From: an uncultured Lentisphaerota bacterium
GTDB lineage: Bacteria > Verrucomicrobiota > Kiritimatiellia > CAIQIC01
Direction: 5' to 3'
NCBI GenBank assembly: GCA_903896925.1
Contig: CAITZM010000152.1
Span: 1 to 50,537 of the forward strand
DNA length: 50,537 nucleotides
A model generated the notes under the pieces. The model searched no databases. It saw only the letters and a list, made by a program, of their open reading frames with translations, and was not told where the DNA came from. The position numbers were made by a program, and so were the translations under genes. Below, in pieces: positions 1 to 8,368 of this stretch (position 1 is the first letter of the stretch; each line of letters starts with the position of its first letter).

Positions 1-75
1 CACCAGGGTCTCCTCCATGGCCGCTTTTCGAGCCTCAAGCAATGCCCACACGGCCGGTATCGGGGCAGCGTTCAC
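1..75 (-). CDS. Unknown protein, N-terminal part only (runs off the left edge)
   Basis: A reading frame starts with GTG at 75 and stays open for 25 codons to the window edge (V-N-A-A-P-I-P-A-V-W-A-L-L-E-A-R-K...). Its GTG shares bases with the TGA of the upstream ORF (GTGA), a translational-coupling arrangement used throughout this window. Too little is visible to assign a family. Its place beside a tRNA 3' fragment suggests it belongs to an integrated element lying to the left. Confidence 0.45.
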   Translation of the reverse strand, partial: MNAAPIPAVWALLEARKAAMEETLV

Positions 76-266
76 GCTTCCCCCTTCCCCAGCCCGCTCT
101 TAGCGATGGCCAAGATCGCTGACTTGAGTTCCCGTGAAAGCCGTGGCCAAGCAGCTTCTAAGGTGGCAAAGTCTTTATCGGGTGACAGCCGGGGTGACAG
201 TGCCCGCGTTTGAGCCAATGTTTGCGGGGAAAAGTGTGCAGGTTCAAATCCTGTATCGCCCACCAC
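72..266 (-). CDS. Small ORF reading out of a tRNA 3' fragment, integrative-element type
   Basis: This 64-residue ORF opens with V-G-D-T-G-F-E-P-A, which is the reverse-strand translation of a tRNA T-arm and acceptor. It ends with a helical tail (E-A-A-W-P-R-L-S-R-E-L-K-S-A-I-L-A-I) of a kind I associate with short ORFs beside tyrosine-recombinase genes in elements inserted at tRNA genes. An in-frame TGA at 278-276 sits just outside the tRNA fragment, so the ORF is confined to the element side. The overlap with the next ORF (GTGA) supports real translation. Function unknown. The start is uncertain; GTG 266 or GTG 263 are both possible. Confidence 0.4.
   Translation of the reverse strand: MVGDTGFEPAHFSPQTLAQTRALSPRLSPDKDFATLEAAWPRLSRELKSAILAIAKSGLGKGEA
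222..265 (+). other. tRNA 3'-end fragment (T-arm, acceptor strand, CCA); probable attachment site
   Basis: Bases 238-254 fold as a T-arm: GCAGG, loop TTCAAAT, CCTGT. They are followed by a 7-nt acceptor strand ATCGCCC (255-261), discriminator A (262) and encoded CCA (263-265). No matching 5' acceptor strand (GGGCGAT), D-arm or anticodon arm is found upstream, so this is not a complete tRNA gene. A lone 3' half is what site-specific integration into a tRNA gene leaves at the far end of an element. The intact gene would be outside the window. Confidence 0.7.
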
Positions 267-334
267 TTTCCGATATCACTGGAATACGTCCAGCCCGGGC
301 GAGAAGACATTTGACGACCGGAGGGGCCGGGAGT

Positions 335-547
335 ATGAAGCCAGCCATGAACCAGCCGACCAAACCCTCGGAAGTGCCGTTCGTACCACGTCGGATCAGG
401 TTGCCGAACGGGATCGCCATCCAACCGCGACTGAACCCCGACGGAACCATGAGTGAAGCCTCGGCCGCCTTGATCAGGTCCGCGCTGAAAGTTCCCACCG
501 CCACAGTGGATTCATTCCGCACAGCGAAACCGCTCCCGCCAACCTGA
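335..547 (+). CDS. Hypothetical small protein
   Basis: A 70-residue frame starting at ATG 335, ten bases after a good Shine-Dalgarno GGAGG (320-324). The product is rich in Pro, Arg, Ala and Ser, with no recognisable motif, signal peptide or membrane segment. It lies between the tRNA fragment and the integrase remnant, so it may be cargo or debris of the integrated element. The RBS is the main support. It could be spurious. Confidence 0.35.
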   Translation: MKPAMNQPTKPSEVPFVPRRIRLPNGIAIQPRLNPDGTMSEASAALIRSALKVPTATVDSFRTAKPLPPT

Positions 548-679
548 CGGTCCACTCCGACAGACTGAGTAAGCCACCGTATTTGTTTCAGGCCTCCACG
601 TGGGGTGCATGCGCTCAGGTATCAGTGCCTGGCGGCTTTGAGCTATCCCATCGACTGCGGCGTACCCGTTGCCAGGATG

Positions 680-912
680 TAAAATCCCGGCGTTGAGCGC
701 CAACGGGATCCAGGTGGTCCGGAACGAATGCCACCCTCTCAGGGCTGCACGATTCTTCCGCACCATGCCCTCAGGCGTTTCGGCCAGCGTGGCACCGCGG
801 ATTACGGCCGGCAGTGCAGGGCGCCGCACGACCGCAGCAACCAGAAGGCGCGAGCGCGAGGCCGCAGCCAGATCCACACCGCTTTTCCCGGACCGCTTTT
901 CCCGGTTGACAA
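680..912 (-). pseudogene. Tyrosine recombinase (integrase) C-terminal remnant
   Basis: On the minus strand one frame reads ...R-N-R-A-A-L-R-G-W-H-S-F-R-T-T-W-I-P-L-A-L-N-A-G-I... through about 733-685. This matches the box II region of phage-type integrases (H-x-x-R, then a W-x-x-L-A-L-x-A-G helix). The expected continuation (TGH box and catalytic Tyr) is missing; the sequence after A-G-I does not resemble the family. No start codon context or upstream catalytic Arg region is seen. I read it as a decayed fragment of the enzyme that mobilised the element marked by the tRNA fragment. It also accounts for the gene-free stretch 548-976, where otherwise only a promoter is visible. Confidence 0.5.
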
Positions 913-934
913 GCGGCGGGGAAGCGCCAAAAAT
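906..934 (+). promoter_or_regulatory. Candidate sigma70-type promoter for the glycosidase gene
   Basis: A perfect -35 TTGACA (906-911), a 17-nt spacer and a weak -10 AAAAAT (929-934), 42 bases upstream of the glycosidase start. Confidence 0.4.
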
Positions 935-976
935 ACGCACGCTCGTCAAGGAGTGGTTAACCGCAAGGAGACGCTG

Positions 977-1891
977 ATGAATAAAGACCGGATCGGTTTG
1001 AACGTGCACATCCCGAACGACCCGCGCCAGATCGGCCTGTGCCAGGAACTGGGCATCGGCTGGGCCCGGCTGGACGTAAACTGGAACGGCATCGAACCCG
1101 CGCGCGGCCAGTATCACTGGGCGGACCTGGATGACGCCGTTCAGAAATTGTTGGCGGTGAGCCTCAATATCTTCGCCACGATCGCCTATTCGCCCGGCTG
1201 GGCCAACGGCCATAAGCCGCGCACGGCGGCACCCTTGAACGGCAGCGATTTCGCCGCCTTCGTCACCCAGGTGGTGAAAAGGTATCAAGGCAAGATTGCG
1301 TACTGGGGCATCTGGAACGAGCCCAATCTGCCCGCGTTCTACACCGGCACCCTCGAGGACTATCTCGCCAAGATCCTGGCACCCGGCGCAGATGCCGTCC
1401 ATGCGGCGGACAGCGGCGCCAAGGTGGCAGGCCCCGACCTGTCCCATGCCGGCGACACGCGGGACGCGACGTTCTGGTACCGCTGGATGAACACCATCCT
1501 CGCCCAGCAAGGCCAGCGACTGGATATCATCACCCACCACATCTATAAAGAGCCGACGGCCTGGGAGCTGTGGCGAAGACTCGATGGCTTCGTCTTCCCC
1601 TTTCTGGAAGGGAAAAATCTCCTTACGACCCTCCGCGAGGCCGGCGTCGCCGACAAACCGCTCTGGCTCACGGAGATCGGCTGGAAGAGCAATCGTGGCG
1701 CCGAACAGCAGCAGGCCGGAAATTACCGCAAGTTCTTGGACGGGATCGCCTCCCGGACCTGGATTTCCAAGGTGTTTTTCTACGAACTGAACGACGTCGA
1801 GGACTTCCCCGATAAATGGGGCATCGTCACCTCCGGGTTCGCCAAGAAACCCGCCTATCAAGTCATTCAAGAGCAACTCCGGAAGCCTTGA
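977..1891 (+). CDS. Clan GH-A glycoside hydrolase (GH39-like TIM barrel)
   Basis: 304 residues. ATG 977 was chosen because AAGGAG lies just upstream (965-970) and the family-like sequence begins at once; longer in-frame extensions are low-complexity. The motif Y-W-G-I-W-N-E-P-N places the acid/base at Glu115, and P-L-W-L-T-E-I-G-W places the nucleophile at Glu233. This two-Glu layout on beta strands 4 and 7 defines retaining clan GH-A enzymes, and the overall look is nearest GH39/xylosidase-type barrels. No signal peptide is visible, so it is probably cytoplasmic and acts on an imported oligosaccharide or glycoside. Substrate cannot be read from sequence. It stands alone, with a 239-base spacer before the next gene. 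Confidence 0.75.
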   Translation: MNKDRIGLNVHIPNDPRQIGLCQELGIGWARLDVNWNGIEPARGQYHWADLDDAVQKLLAVSLNIFATIAYSPGWANGHKPRTAAPLNGSDFAAFVTQVVKRYQGKIAYWGIWNEPNLPAFYTGTLEDYLAKILAPGADAVHAADSGAKVAGPDLSHAGDTRDATFWYRWMNTILAQQGQRLDIITHHIYKEPTAWELWRRLDGFVFPFLEGKNLLTTLREAGVADKPLWLTEIGWKSNRGAEQQQAGNYRKFLDGIASRTWISKVFFYELNDVEDFPDKWGIVTSGFAKKPAYQVIQEQLRKP

Positions 1892-2130
1892 CGCAGCGGC
1901 CGGGGCCTGCGCCCCACCCCGCCAGGCGACAGCGCATCCGCGAGGAGCGCAACCCTGCGGCCTGCGGGTCAAGGGCACCGCCCCGCGCAGGGTGAGGCAA
2001 CGCCGCGCTGCTAGCAGCACCGGCGGACCGTATGGCTGACGGCAAGCCGCGCGCAGCCTGCCCGGTCGCCGAAAAAACTGGCCACCACGCGCAACGCTTT
2101 GTTACGTTGCCCGTGAGTGCGCGGGTGCGC

Positions 2131-3720
2131 ATGACAGCCATGACCAGTGCCATTTTTTCATCGTCTTCTGCCGCAGGAGTCTGGACCGATTTGCTGATCG
2201 CCGGCCTGTGGGCGGTGGAAAGCTACCTGGTGCAGGCGACGGCATTCCCCTTGGCGCCTGTGGCCAAATTCACCAGCCTCTACCAGGGTTTTCGCTTTCT
2301 GCTGGATCTGCTCTTCTGTGCGGCGCTGGCGCTGCTCCTGCCGCCGGCGTTGCTGACGCTGGCGCTGGTGCTGGACTTCATCTACTCGGGGCTGCTGCTG
2401 GCCCATGCCGCGCATTTCCGGAGGCCGCCCTCCTTCTACTGGCTGCTGAGCCGCGAGCGGATGGGTTGTGCCCTGCTGCCCATCATCGTCAAAAGCCTCC
2501 CGCTTACCTGGGGCCTCGCCCTGACAACCGGATTGCTGTTCAAGGTCGGGCTGGCCTTCAGCATGTTGCACCTGGGTGCAGTGAATACCCCGCTGGGGAG
2601 CGCGGTGCCGTTCGCGGGCTGGCTGGGCCTGCTGTGGCTGCTCCAGCATCCCCTGTCGTCGTTTGCCGTGCGCTACCGTGCGCTGTTCCCCGCCGGCCGG
2701 CTGGCCTTCGCCTACGGGTTCCTGCTCCAGAATCTCGTCGAGTGGTGGCATCTGCCGGCGCGCAGCGCCATGCAACATGCGTTGAACGACGCCCTGCGGC
2801 GGCCGGCGGCGACGTTGCTGCCCGGCCTGCCGCCCTGGCCGGCGCGCCAGCACCTCGTCGTGCTTCAGCTCGAAAGCGTCGGCTGGAACGCCATGCGCCA
2901 CAGCATCCGCGGCGAGCGCGTCATGCCCGGCCTCTTTGCGCTGGCCGACCGCAGCCTCAGCTGGCGGCTGCCCGCCTATCATATGCTGGGCACGGCCGAC
3001 ATGGACTTCGCCCTGCTGACCGGCATCGCGCCCTGCGACGACAAACTGGGCTACTCGATCCCCGGCCTCGACTATGGTCAGGCGCTGCCTCAGGCGTTGC
3101 ACCAGCACGGCTACCGGACCGAAGTCTTGCACGGCAACGGCGGCGACTTCTACGCTCGCCAGACGAATTTCGCGCGGATGGGTTTCGACGACCTGCTCTT
3201 CCGGGAAGAGCTGCGTCGCTACCAGCCGAAGGGCACCATGTCCCCCTTCGGCTGGTGCGTGCGCGATGCGGAAGTGTTCCACGTGGCCCTCGGACGTTTG
3301 CAGGGCGGCGCGCAGCCCACGTTTCAATTCATCATCACGCTGGATACGCATACGCCCTGCACGCAGATCGAGGACGCCGAGAAGGAACTGTTCCCCGGCA
3401 GCCACCGTCTCGAAGAAAATTACTTCAACAGCCTGCGGGTCCTCGACCGCGCCCTGGAGCGCTTCATCGCCCAGTTGCCGGAGGACACCTTGCTGGTGCT
3501 CTACGGCGACCACACCCTCGACATCCACTACGACGACTTTGAGCCGGCCCGCGACGCACACGCGGAGTATGTCCCTTGTCTGGTCTACGACAAGGCGGGC
3601 GGCCTGGCGCCCGGCGCCGGCCCGGCCCAACTGCCCGACGGCAGCGCCGTGCACATCAACGATATCGTCGGCCACCTGCGCGCCAGCCTGTCCTGCTCCC
3701 GGGCGCAGGCGAAGGTGTAG
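2131..3720 (+). CDS. LtaS-type membrane sulfatase/phosphoglycerol transferase family protein
   Basis: 529 residues from ATG 2131 (ATG 2140 is also possible; neither has a clear RBS). The N-terminal 200 residues carry about five hydrophobic membrane helices. The C-terminal half is an alkaline-phosphatase-superfamily domain facing the periplasm. L-G-T-A-D-M-D-F puts a Thr (288) where LtaS-like enzymes have their nucleophilic Thr. T-H-T-P and Y-G-D-H-T (Asp460, His461) supply metal ligands. There is no Cys-x-Pro-x-Arg sulfatase signature, so a phosphoglycerol or phosphoethanolamine transferase role on envelope glycans is more likely than sulfate ester hydrolysis. The 239-base spacer before it (1892-2130) is GC-rich, with nothing else recognisable. 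Confidence 0.75.
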   Translation: MTAMTSAIFSSSSAAGVWTDLLIAGLWAVESYLVQATAFPLAPVAKFTSLYQGFRFLLDLLFCAALALLLPPALLTLALVLDFIYSGLLLAHAAHFRRPPSFYWLLSRERMGCALLPIIVKSLPLTWGLALTTGLLFKVGLAFSMLHLGAVNTPLGSAVPFAGWLGLLWLLQHPLSSFAVRYRALFPAGRLAFAYGFLLQNLVEWWHLPARSAMQHALNDALRRPAATLLPGLPPWPARQHLVVLQLESVGWNAMRHSIRGERVMPGLFALADRSLSWRLPAYHMLGTADMDFALLTGIAPCDDKLGYSIPGLDYGQALPQALHQHGYRTEVLHGNGGDFYARQTNFARMGFDDLLFREELRRYQPKGTMSPFGWCVRDAEVFHVALGRLQGGAQPTFQFIITLDTHTPCTQIEDAEKELFPGSHRLEENYFNSLRVLDRALERFIAQLPEDTLLVLYGDHTLDIHYDDFEPARDAHAEYVPCLVYDKAGGLAPGAGPAQLPDGSAVHINDIVGHLRASLSCSRAQAKV

Positions 3721-3734
3721 TCGCTCCGGTCGGC

Positions 3735-3763
3735 TTGCGTTACGGGCGGCATTTCTTTACCTT
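3735..3763 (+). promoter_or_regulatory. Sigma70-type promoter placed for a leaderless transcript of the OPT gene
   Basis: -35 TTGCGT (3735-3740), 17-nt spacer, -10 TACCTT (3758-3763). The ATG at 3770 is only six bases past the -10, so transcription should begin at or next to the start codon. No Shine-Dalgarno sequence is present, which agrees. Confidence 0.45.
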
Positions 3764-3769
3764 GAACCC

Positions 3770-5854
3770 ATGCGTCAGCCAAACCAGCGCAGTCAGCCGC
3801 CGGGGCCGGAACATCTGGCCGTGCGCGAGGAGGCCGAGGCGCTCGCGGACCCGCCGGGCGCGGCCGCCGCGGGTGCGTCCAGCGGCATCCCGCCCGCCGC
3901 GCCGCCGCCGGAGGCGCCGGTCGCCGAGCGCGATGCGTGGTGGCGCGCGCACCTCTACCGCGCCGACCGCGAGCCGCAGCTGACCGTCCGCGCGGTGCTG
4001 GTGGGCGGCGTCATCGGCGTGCTCTCCTGCGCGGCCAGCCTCTATTCCTGCCTCAAGCTGGGCTGGGTGTTCGGGCTGGGCCTGACGGTGTGCATGGTTT
4101 CTTTCGTCGCCTTCAACGGGCTGCGGCGGCTGTCGGGCGGACGGATCCGCACGCTGGGCCTGCTGGAGAACGCGGCCATGTCGTCGGTGGCCACCGTCGC
4201 GGGCTCGACGACGGGCAACACCGTGGTCGGCGCGTTCGGCGGGCTGATGCTGCTGACGGGCAACACGGTGCCGTGGTACCACATGGCACCGATGGTCTTC
4301 TTCGCGGCGCTGATGGGCACGCTGGTCGCGATCCCGCTGAAACGGAGCATCATCAACGACCAGCAGCTCCGGTTCCCCTCCTCCATCGCCTCCGCCGAAA
4401 CGCTGCGCAGCCTCTACTCGTCGGGCGCGGAAGCCACGCGCCGCGCCTGGATGCTGCTCACCGCCATGGGCGCGGCCGCGCTGCTGAGCCTCTGCCGGAA
4501 CCTGGGCTCGCTCGCCGACAACTTCAAGGCGATCGGCCGGCCGCAGGAGTGGCTGGCCTCGCTCTCCAACGTGGTGACGCCGCAGGGCGAATACTGGCTG
4601 CGCGGCCCCCTGAATCCGCTCACCTGGCACGGCATCGAGGGCCGGCTCGTGGGCGTCTCGCTGGAGCCAGGCGTGCTGTTCATCGGCGCGGGCATGATCA
4701 TGGGCCTGCGCGTCGCGCTCTCGATGCTCGCGGGCTCGTTGCTGCTGTGCTTCGTCATCGCGCCCTGGCTGATCCTGCAGGACCAGGCCCACGCGCTGGA
4801 TCCGCAGTGGATCAAGACGATGAAGCGCGTGATGGTGGACGGGCACCCGCTCTGGAACCCGGTCAGCAACTGGGGCATCTGGTGCGGCACCTCGATCATG
4901 GTGATGAGCAGCCTGACGGTGGTCGCGCTGCAATGGCGCACGCTCGGCCGCGCGTTCTCGGGCATCTTCGCGCGCGGCGGGCAGGCCGCCGCGCAGGATG
5001 TGCTCGCCGACGTCGAAGTGCCGATGCGCTGGTTCGTGATCGGCCTCGTGCCGGTGGCGCTGGGGGTCATCCTCACCCTCTGGCTGGCGTTCAACCTCGC
5101 GCCGTGGCTGGGCCTGGTCGCGGTCATCCTGTCCTTCGCCATCGGCTTCATCTGCGCACGCTCCTGCGGCGAGGCCGACATGAACCCCATCGGTGCCATG
5201 GGCAAGGTCACGCAGTTGCTCTACGCCGGACTGGCGCCGGGCCACGGCGGCATCAACCTGCTCAGCGCCGGCGTCACCTCGTCGGCCGGCGGCGCGTGCG
5301 GCGACCTGCTGTCCGACATGAAGAGCGGCTACCTGCTGGGCCAGAGCCCGCGGCAGCAGTTCTGCGGGCAGATCATCGGCATCTTCATCGGCACCTGCAT
5401 CGTCGTCCCGGTCTGGTATCTGCTCGTGCCCGACGTCAAGACGCTGGAGACCTACAACCCGCCGACCGCCACGATGTGGAAGACCGTCGCCGTGCTGCTG
5501 ACGGCGCCCAAGCGGATGCTGGCCGACAGCGCAATCGTCGCGATGATCTGCGGCTCATTCATCGGCATCCTGCTGCCGCTGCTGGAGAGTTTCCGGCCCA
5601 AGTGGCGGCCCTACCTGCCCTCCGCCATCGGCTTCGGCCTTGCCTTCGTGCTGCCCAACAGCTTCCAGAACGCCTTCTCGTTCGCCGCCGGCGCGGTGCT
5701 GATGTGGCTCTGGGCGCGCTACCGGGCCGCCAGCGCCGACCGCTTCGCCGTGCCGCTCGCCTCCGGTTTCATCGCCGGCGAGGCCACCGCGATGGCCCTC
5801 TGCTCGATCACCGGCACCGCGCTGCTGATGCTCCACGACGCGAAGCTGATCTGA
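3770..5854 (+). CDS. OPT family oligopeptide transporter
   Basis: 694 residues. The start at ATG 3770 gives a Pro/Ala-rich cytoplasmic N-terminus (about 65 residues) before the first membrane helix. Roughly 14-16 hydrophobic segments follow. Family-like stretches include S-T-T-G-N-T-V-V-G-A-F-G-G, L-K-R-S-I-I-N-D-Q-Q-L-R-F-P and M-N-P-I-G-A-M-G-K-V-T-Q. OPT proteins carry small peptides or metal chelates, usually with protons. The frame is intact and full length. An in-frame extension upstream is open but overlaps the sulfatase gene and is not protein-like. The gene converges with the peptide-binding lipoprotein gene downstream. Confidence 0.88.
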   Translation: MRQPNQRSQPPGPEHLAVREEAEALADPPGAAAAGASSGIPPAAPPPEAPVAERDAWWRAHLYRADREPQLTVRAVLVGGVIGVLSCAASLYSCLKLGWVFGLGLTVCMVSFVAFNGLRRLSGGRIRTLGLLENAAMSSVATVAGSTTGNTVVGAFGGLMLLTGNTVPWYHMAPMVFFAALMGTLVAIPLKRSIINDQQLRFPSSIASAETLRSLYSSGAEATRRAWMLLTAMGAAALLSLCRNLGSLADNFKAIGRPQEWLASLSNVVTPQGEYWLRGPLNPLTWHGIEGRLVGVSLEPGVLFIGAGMIMGLRVALSMLAGSLLLCFVIAPWLILQDQAHALDPQWIKTMKRVMVDGHPLWNPVSNWGIWCGTSIMVMSSLTVVALQWRTLGRAFSGIFARGGQAAAQDVLADVEVPMRWFVIGLVPVALGVILTLWLAFNLAPWLGLVAVILSFAIGFICARSCGEADMNPIGAMGKVTQLLYAGLAPGHGGINLLSAGVTSSAGGACGDLLSDMKSGYLLGQSPRQQFCGQIIGIFIGTCIVVPVWYLLVPDVKTLETYNPPTATMWKTVAVLLTAPKRMLADSAIVAMICGSFIGILLPLLESFRPKWRPYLPSAIGFGLAFVLPNSFQNAFSFAAGAVLMWLWARYRAASADRFAVPLASGFIAGEATAMALCSITGTALLMLHDAKLI

Positions 5855-5883
5855 GCGGGCGGAGGCGGGCATCTCTGAGGAAA

Positions 5884-5921
5884 ACTGATCGGTCAGATAG
5901 GACCGATCGGACTGATCGGAG
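5884..5921. repeat. Short tandem repeat of GATCGGTC-type units
   Basis: The convergent spacer between the OPT gene and the peptide-binding gene holds imperfect tandem/inverted units: ACTGATCGGTC, AGATAGGACC, GATCGGACT, GATCGGA. It looks like the same class of micro-repeat as the insertions inside two coding sequences of this window, though the unit differs. It is not associated with a gene start. Confidence 0.6.
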
Positions 5922-5935
5922 GACACACGCGCCAA

Positions 5936-5951
5936 ATTCCAAGCCTTGGAA
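5936..5951. other. Lone TTCCA-N4-TTGGAA palindrome
   Basis: ATTCCAAGCCTTGGAA is the best single match to the paired palindrome found upstream of three other genes. It lies between convergent genes and has no partner 32 bp away on either side, so it may be a hairpin or a spare binding site rather than an operator. Confidence 0.4.
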
Positions 5952-5973
5952 GCTGCCGCGCTGCGGCGCCGGC

Positions 5974-7845
5974 TCAGCGCCCGTGCTGCTGTTTCCACGC
6001 GCGGCGGGCGGCGGCGTCCACGCTGTAATACTTGATCATGCCGTAGGGGAAGTCGTGATACTTGTAGTGGCCCATCCAGCCGTGGCGCATGGTGAAGTCC
6101 GAGGGCTGCATGGTCATCATCCACGGGCAATCCTCGATGACGAGGTCGGCCATCTTCGTATACAGCGCGGTGCGTCCGGGTCCGTCGGGCAGCACGCGCG
6201 CCTGCTCATAGAGCTTGTCGAACGCCGGGTTGACGTAGTTGCAGTGATTCGGGCCGGGCGAGCTGTTGGGGCTGTAGAACAGCTGGAGATAATTTTCGGC
6301 GTCGGGATAGTCCGCGCACCAGGCGAGCTGGAACATCTGGGCCTGGCGCCGCTCCAACTTCTCCTGGAACGCGGGCCAGTTGTGGAAGTTGGGCGCGATC
6401 TTGACGCCGATCTGTTCCATGAAGCCGCAGAACAGCTCGATGGACTGCCGGTATTCGGCGTCGTCGGCCGAGCCGAGTTCCATCGCGAGCTGCAGCCGGC
6501 GGCCGGTCTTGGGATCGTTGCCGCCGGGATAGCCGGCCTCGGCCAGCAACTTCCGGGCGCGCTCGAGATCGAGCGGATAGGGCTGCGCGCGCGGGACGTA
6601 GCCGACGACGCCCGGCGGCAGCGGACCGGTCGGCCGCGTGATGCGGCCGTTGAAGAAATTGTTGAACTGGGTTTCGTTGAAGGCGTAGCAGAGCGCCTGC
6701 CGCAGTTTCTTGTTCTTGCCCACGATGGGATCGTCGAAGTTGAAGCCGATGTAGAAGACGTCCATCGTCGGCGCGGAGGTCAGCTGGATGCCCTCGCGGG
6801 CGAGGTCGGGACTCAGGACGCGGCCCGGGCCGAAGACGGCGGTGAAGTTGTCGCGCGCCACGGGCGAGGATTCGACCTGGCCGGTCAGGAACATCAGCCA
6901 CGCCGTCGCCTGGTCCTCCATCACGTATTCCACGATGCGGTCGAGGAACGGCACCGGCTGGCCGGCGGCGGCACGCACGTCGGGGGGATCGCGCGGATCG
7001 TGGGAGACGGGGAAGCGTTCCACGCGGCCGGTCTCCCGCCACTTCGGATTGCGCACGAATTCATAGCGGTAGTTGGGGCGGCAGCTCTGGAGCACAAAGG
7101 GACCGGTGCCGACCGGGTGGTGGCCGAACTCCTTGCCGTAACACTCGACCGCCTCGCGCGCCACGGCCGCGGAATAGTGCATGGCGAAGATCCACACCAG
7201 CTGCGGCTGCGGCTGCTTCAGGCGGACGACCAGCGTGTGGGCGTCGGGCGTCTGCAGCCCGGCGATGGGCGCGGCATAGTCGCTCGCCTGCTCGCCGCCG
7301 GTCGTCGCGCGCCACTCCTCCATGCCCACGACCTGCGAAAAGCACCACGAGCCGTTCGAGGCGTTCTTGATGTCCATGACCCGCCGCAGGGAGTAGGCGA
7401 AATCGCCGGCCACCACTTCGCGGCCCTTCCCGCCCGTTGCCTTGAAGCACGGGTCATCCTGGAAATAGAGGCCGGGCCGCACATGGAACGTGTAGGTTAG
7501 GCCGTCGGGCGAGACCTCCGGCAGGGCCGTCGCGAGCAGGGGATCGACGTGGTAGGGCCGGTCGAGGTAATTGTATTGCAGCAGCGTTTCGTAGGTCTTG
7601 GCGACCTCGAGCGCGGCATAGACGTCGCTGGCGAGGGCGGGATCGAGCGTGCGGATGCGATAGATCTGGCGGTACATCACCTGCTCGCCCGGCCGTTCGC
7701 CGGCATCGAGCCGGCCCCGGCCGCAGCCGGAGCCACCACCCGCAAGCAGGAGCAAAAGAAAAACGAACCGCCCGACCACCCCGCATGCCGGGACCGGAAC
7801 GAGGCTTCCGATCCTTCTGGCAAGCTGGGCGGCTTGGCGGTTCAT
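5974..7845 (-). CDS. ABC transporter oligopeptide-binding lipoprotein (SBP family 5)
   Basis: 623 residues from ATG 7845. The N-terminus has a hydrophobic stretch ending in G-G-G-S-G-C, a lipobox-like cleavage site, so the mature protein should be a lipid-anchored periplasmic receptor. The body matches family 5 solute-binding proteins (DppA/OppA type): L-D-P-A-L-A-S near the mature N-terminus, then E-V-S-P-D-G-L-T-Y-T-F-H-V-R-P-G, P-V-G-T-G-P-F and a long C-terminal lobe. Length fits the larger members. No permease or ATPase gene adjoins it here, so partners must be encoded elsewhere. It follows secG by 35 bases and is probably co-transcribed with tpiA-secG. A peptide substrate is inferred from family only. 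Confidence 0.88.
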   Translation of the reverse strand: MNRQAAQLARRIGSLVPVPACGVVGRFVFLLLLLAGGGSGCGRGRLDAGERPGEQVMYRQIYRIRTLDPALASDVYAALEVAKTYETLLQYNYLDRPYHVDPLLATALPEVSPDGLTYTFHVRPGLYFQDDPCFKATGGKGREVVAGDFAYSLRRVMDIKNASNGSWCFSQVVGMEEWRATTGGEQASDYAAPIAGLQTPDAHTLVVRLKQPQPQLVWIFAMHYSAAVAREAVECYGKEFGHHPVGTGPFVLQSCRPNYRYEFVRNPKWRETGRVERFPVSHDPRDPPDVRAAAGQPVPFLDRIVEYVMEDQATAWLMFLTGQVESSPVARDNFTAVFGPGRVLSPDLAREGIQLTSAPTMDVFYIGFNFDDPIVGKNKKLRQALCYAFNETQFNNFFNGRITRPTGPLPPGVVGYVPRAQPYPLDLERARKLLAEAGYPGGNDPKTGRRLQLAMELGSADDAEYRQSIELFCGFMEQIGVKIAPNFHNWPAFQEKLERRQAQMFQLAWCADYPDAENYLQLFYSPNSSPGPNHCNYVNPAFDKLYEQARVLPDGPGRTALYTKMADLVIEDCPWMMTMQPSDFTMRHGWMGHYKYHDFPYGMIKYYSVDAAARRAWKQQHGR

Positions 7846-7880
7846 TTTTACTCTACGCCGTCGGCGCCGCCGCCGGCGCA

Positions 7881-8273
7881 CTATTTCGCGGGCGCGGCCA
7901 CGGGTGCCGCTACGGGCGCCGCAGCCGGCGCGCTCGGAACGGTGGCCGGGGTCGGCGTCACGCGGCTGGGTTGCGGCATCGCTGCGCGCGTCTCCATCAC
8001 GCTCTTCGGCCGGCCGACCGCACCCGCCGAGGCATGCGTGTAGCTGATGGCCAGGAACAACGTATTCGCCAGGAAGATGCACCCCAGAATGACCGTCGCC
8101 TTGGTCAGCACGTTACCCGCGCGCGAGCCGAAGACCGACTCGCCGATGCTCGCGCCGAACGCCATGCCGCCCAGGCCCTGGCTTTTCGTCCGCTGGAGCA
8201 GGATCACACCCACCAGCAGAGCGCCGCAGAGCACCTCGATGATAATCATCGCGTATCTTAGAAACACCGCCAT
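7881..8273 (-). CDS. secG: Preprotein translocase subunit SecG
   Basis: 130 residues. ATG 8273 is preceded by AGGAAG. Two membrane helices flank the conserved cytoplasmic loop (L-L-Q-R-T-K-S-Q-G-L-G-G, then F-G-A-S-I-G-E-S-V-F-G). SecG is the small accessory subunit of the SecYEG channel. The C-terminus carries an unusual tail of about 50 residues rich in Ala, Pro and Thr, ending in repeats of A-P-V-A-A, which may span periplasm or cell wall. It follows tpiA by 95 bases; tpiA-secG adjacency is common in bacteria. Confidence 0.93.
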   Translation of the reverse strand: MAVFLRYAMIIIEVLCGALLVGVILLQRTKSQGLGGMAFGASIGESVFGSRAGNVLTKATVILGCIFLANTLFLAISYTHASAGAVGRPKSVMETRAAMPQPSRVTPTPATVPSAPAAAPVAAPVAAPAK

Positions 8274-8368
8274 GTTCTTCCTTTCATGGTTGCGGGCGCC
8301 GGGCAGCGGGCGGAGGTCAGGCACGTGCCCGCCAGCCTCCCGCACCCTGCACCCACCACCATTTCTTG

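Noticed and set aside
512..2020. Long minus-strand ORF opposite the glycosidase gene
   Set aside because: Its sequence is the antisense of the GH gene in GC-rich DNA. Only the integrase-like stretch at 680-912 has real family character.
2158..3675. Long minus-strand ORF across the sulfatase gene
   Set aside because: Composition is Gln/Arg/Val-rich with no motifs. It is a shadow of a recognised membrane protein gene.
3937..7500. 1187-codon + strand ORF spanning the OPT gene end and the peptide-binding gene
   Set aside because: It is Arg/Ala/Pro-rich and crosses a convergent gene pair. Both real genes are in other frames.
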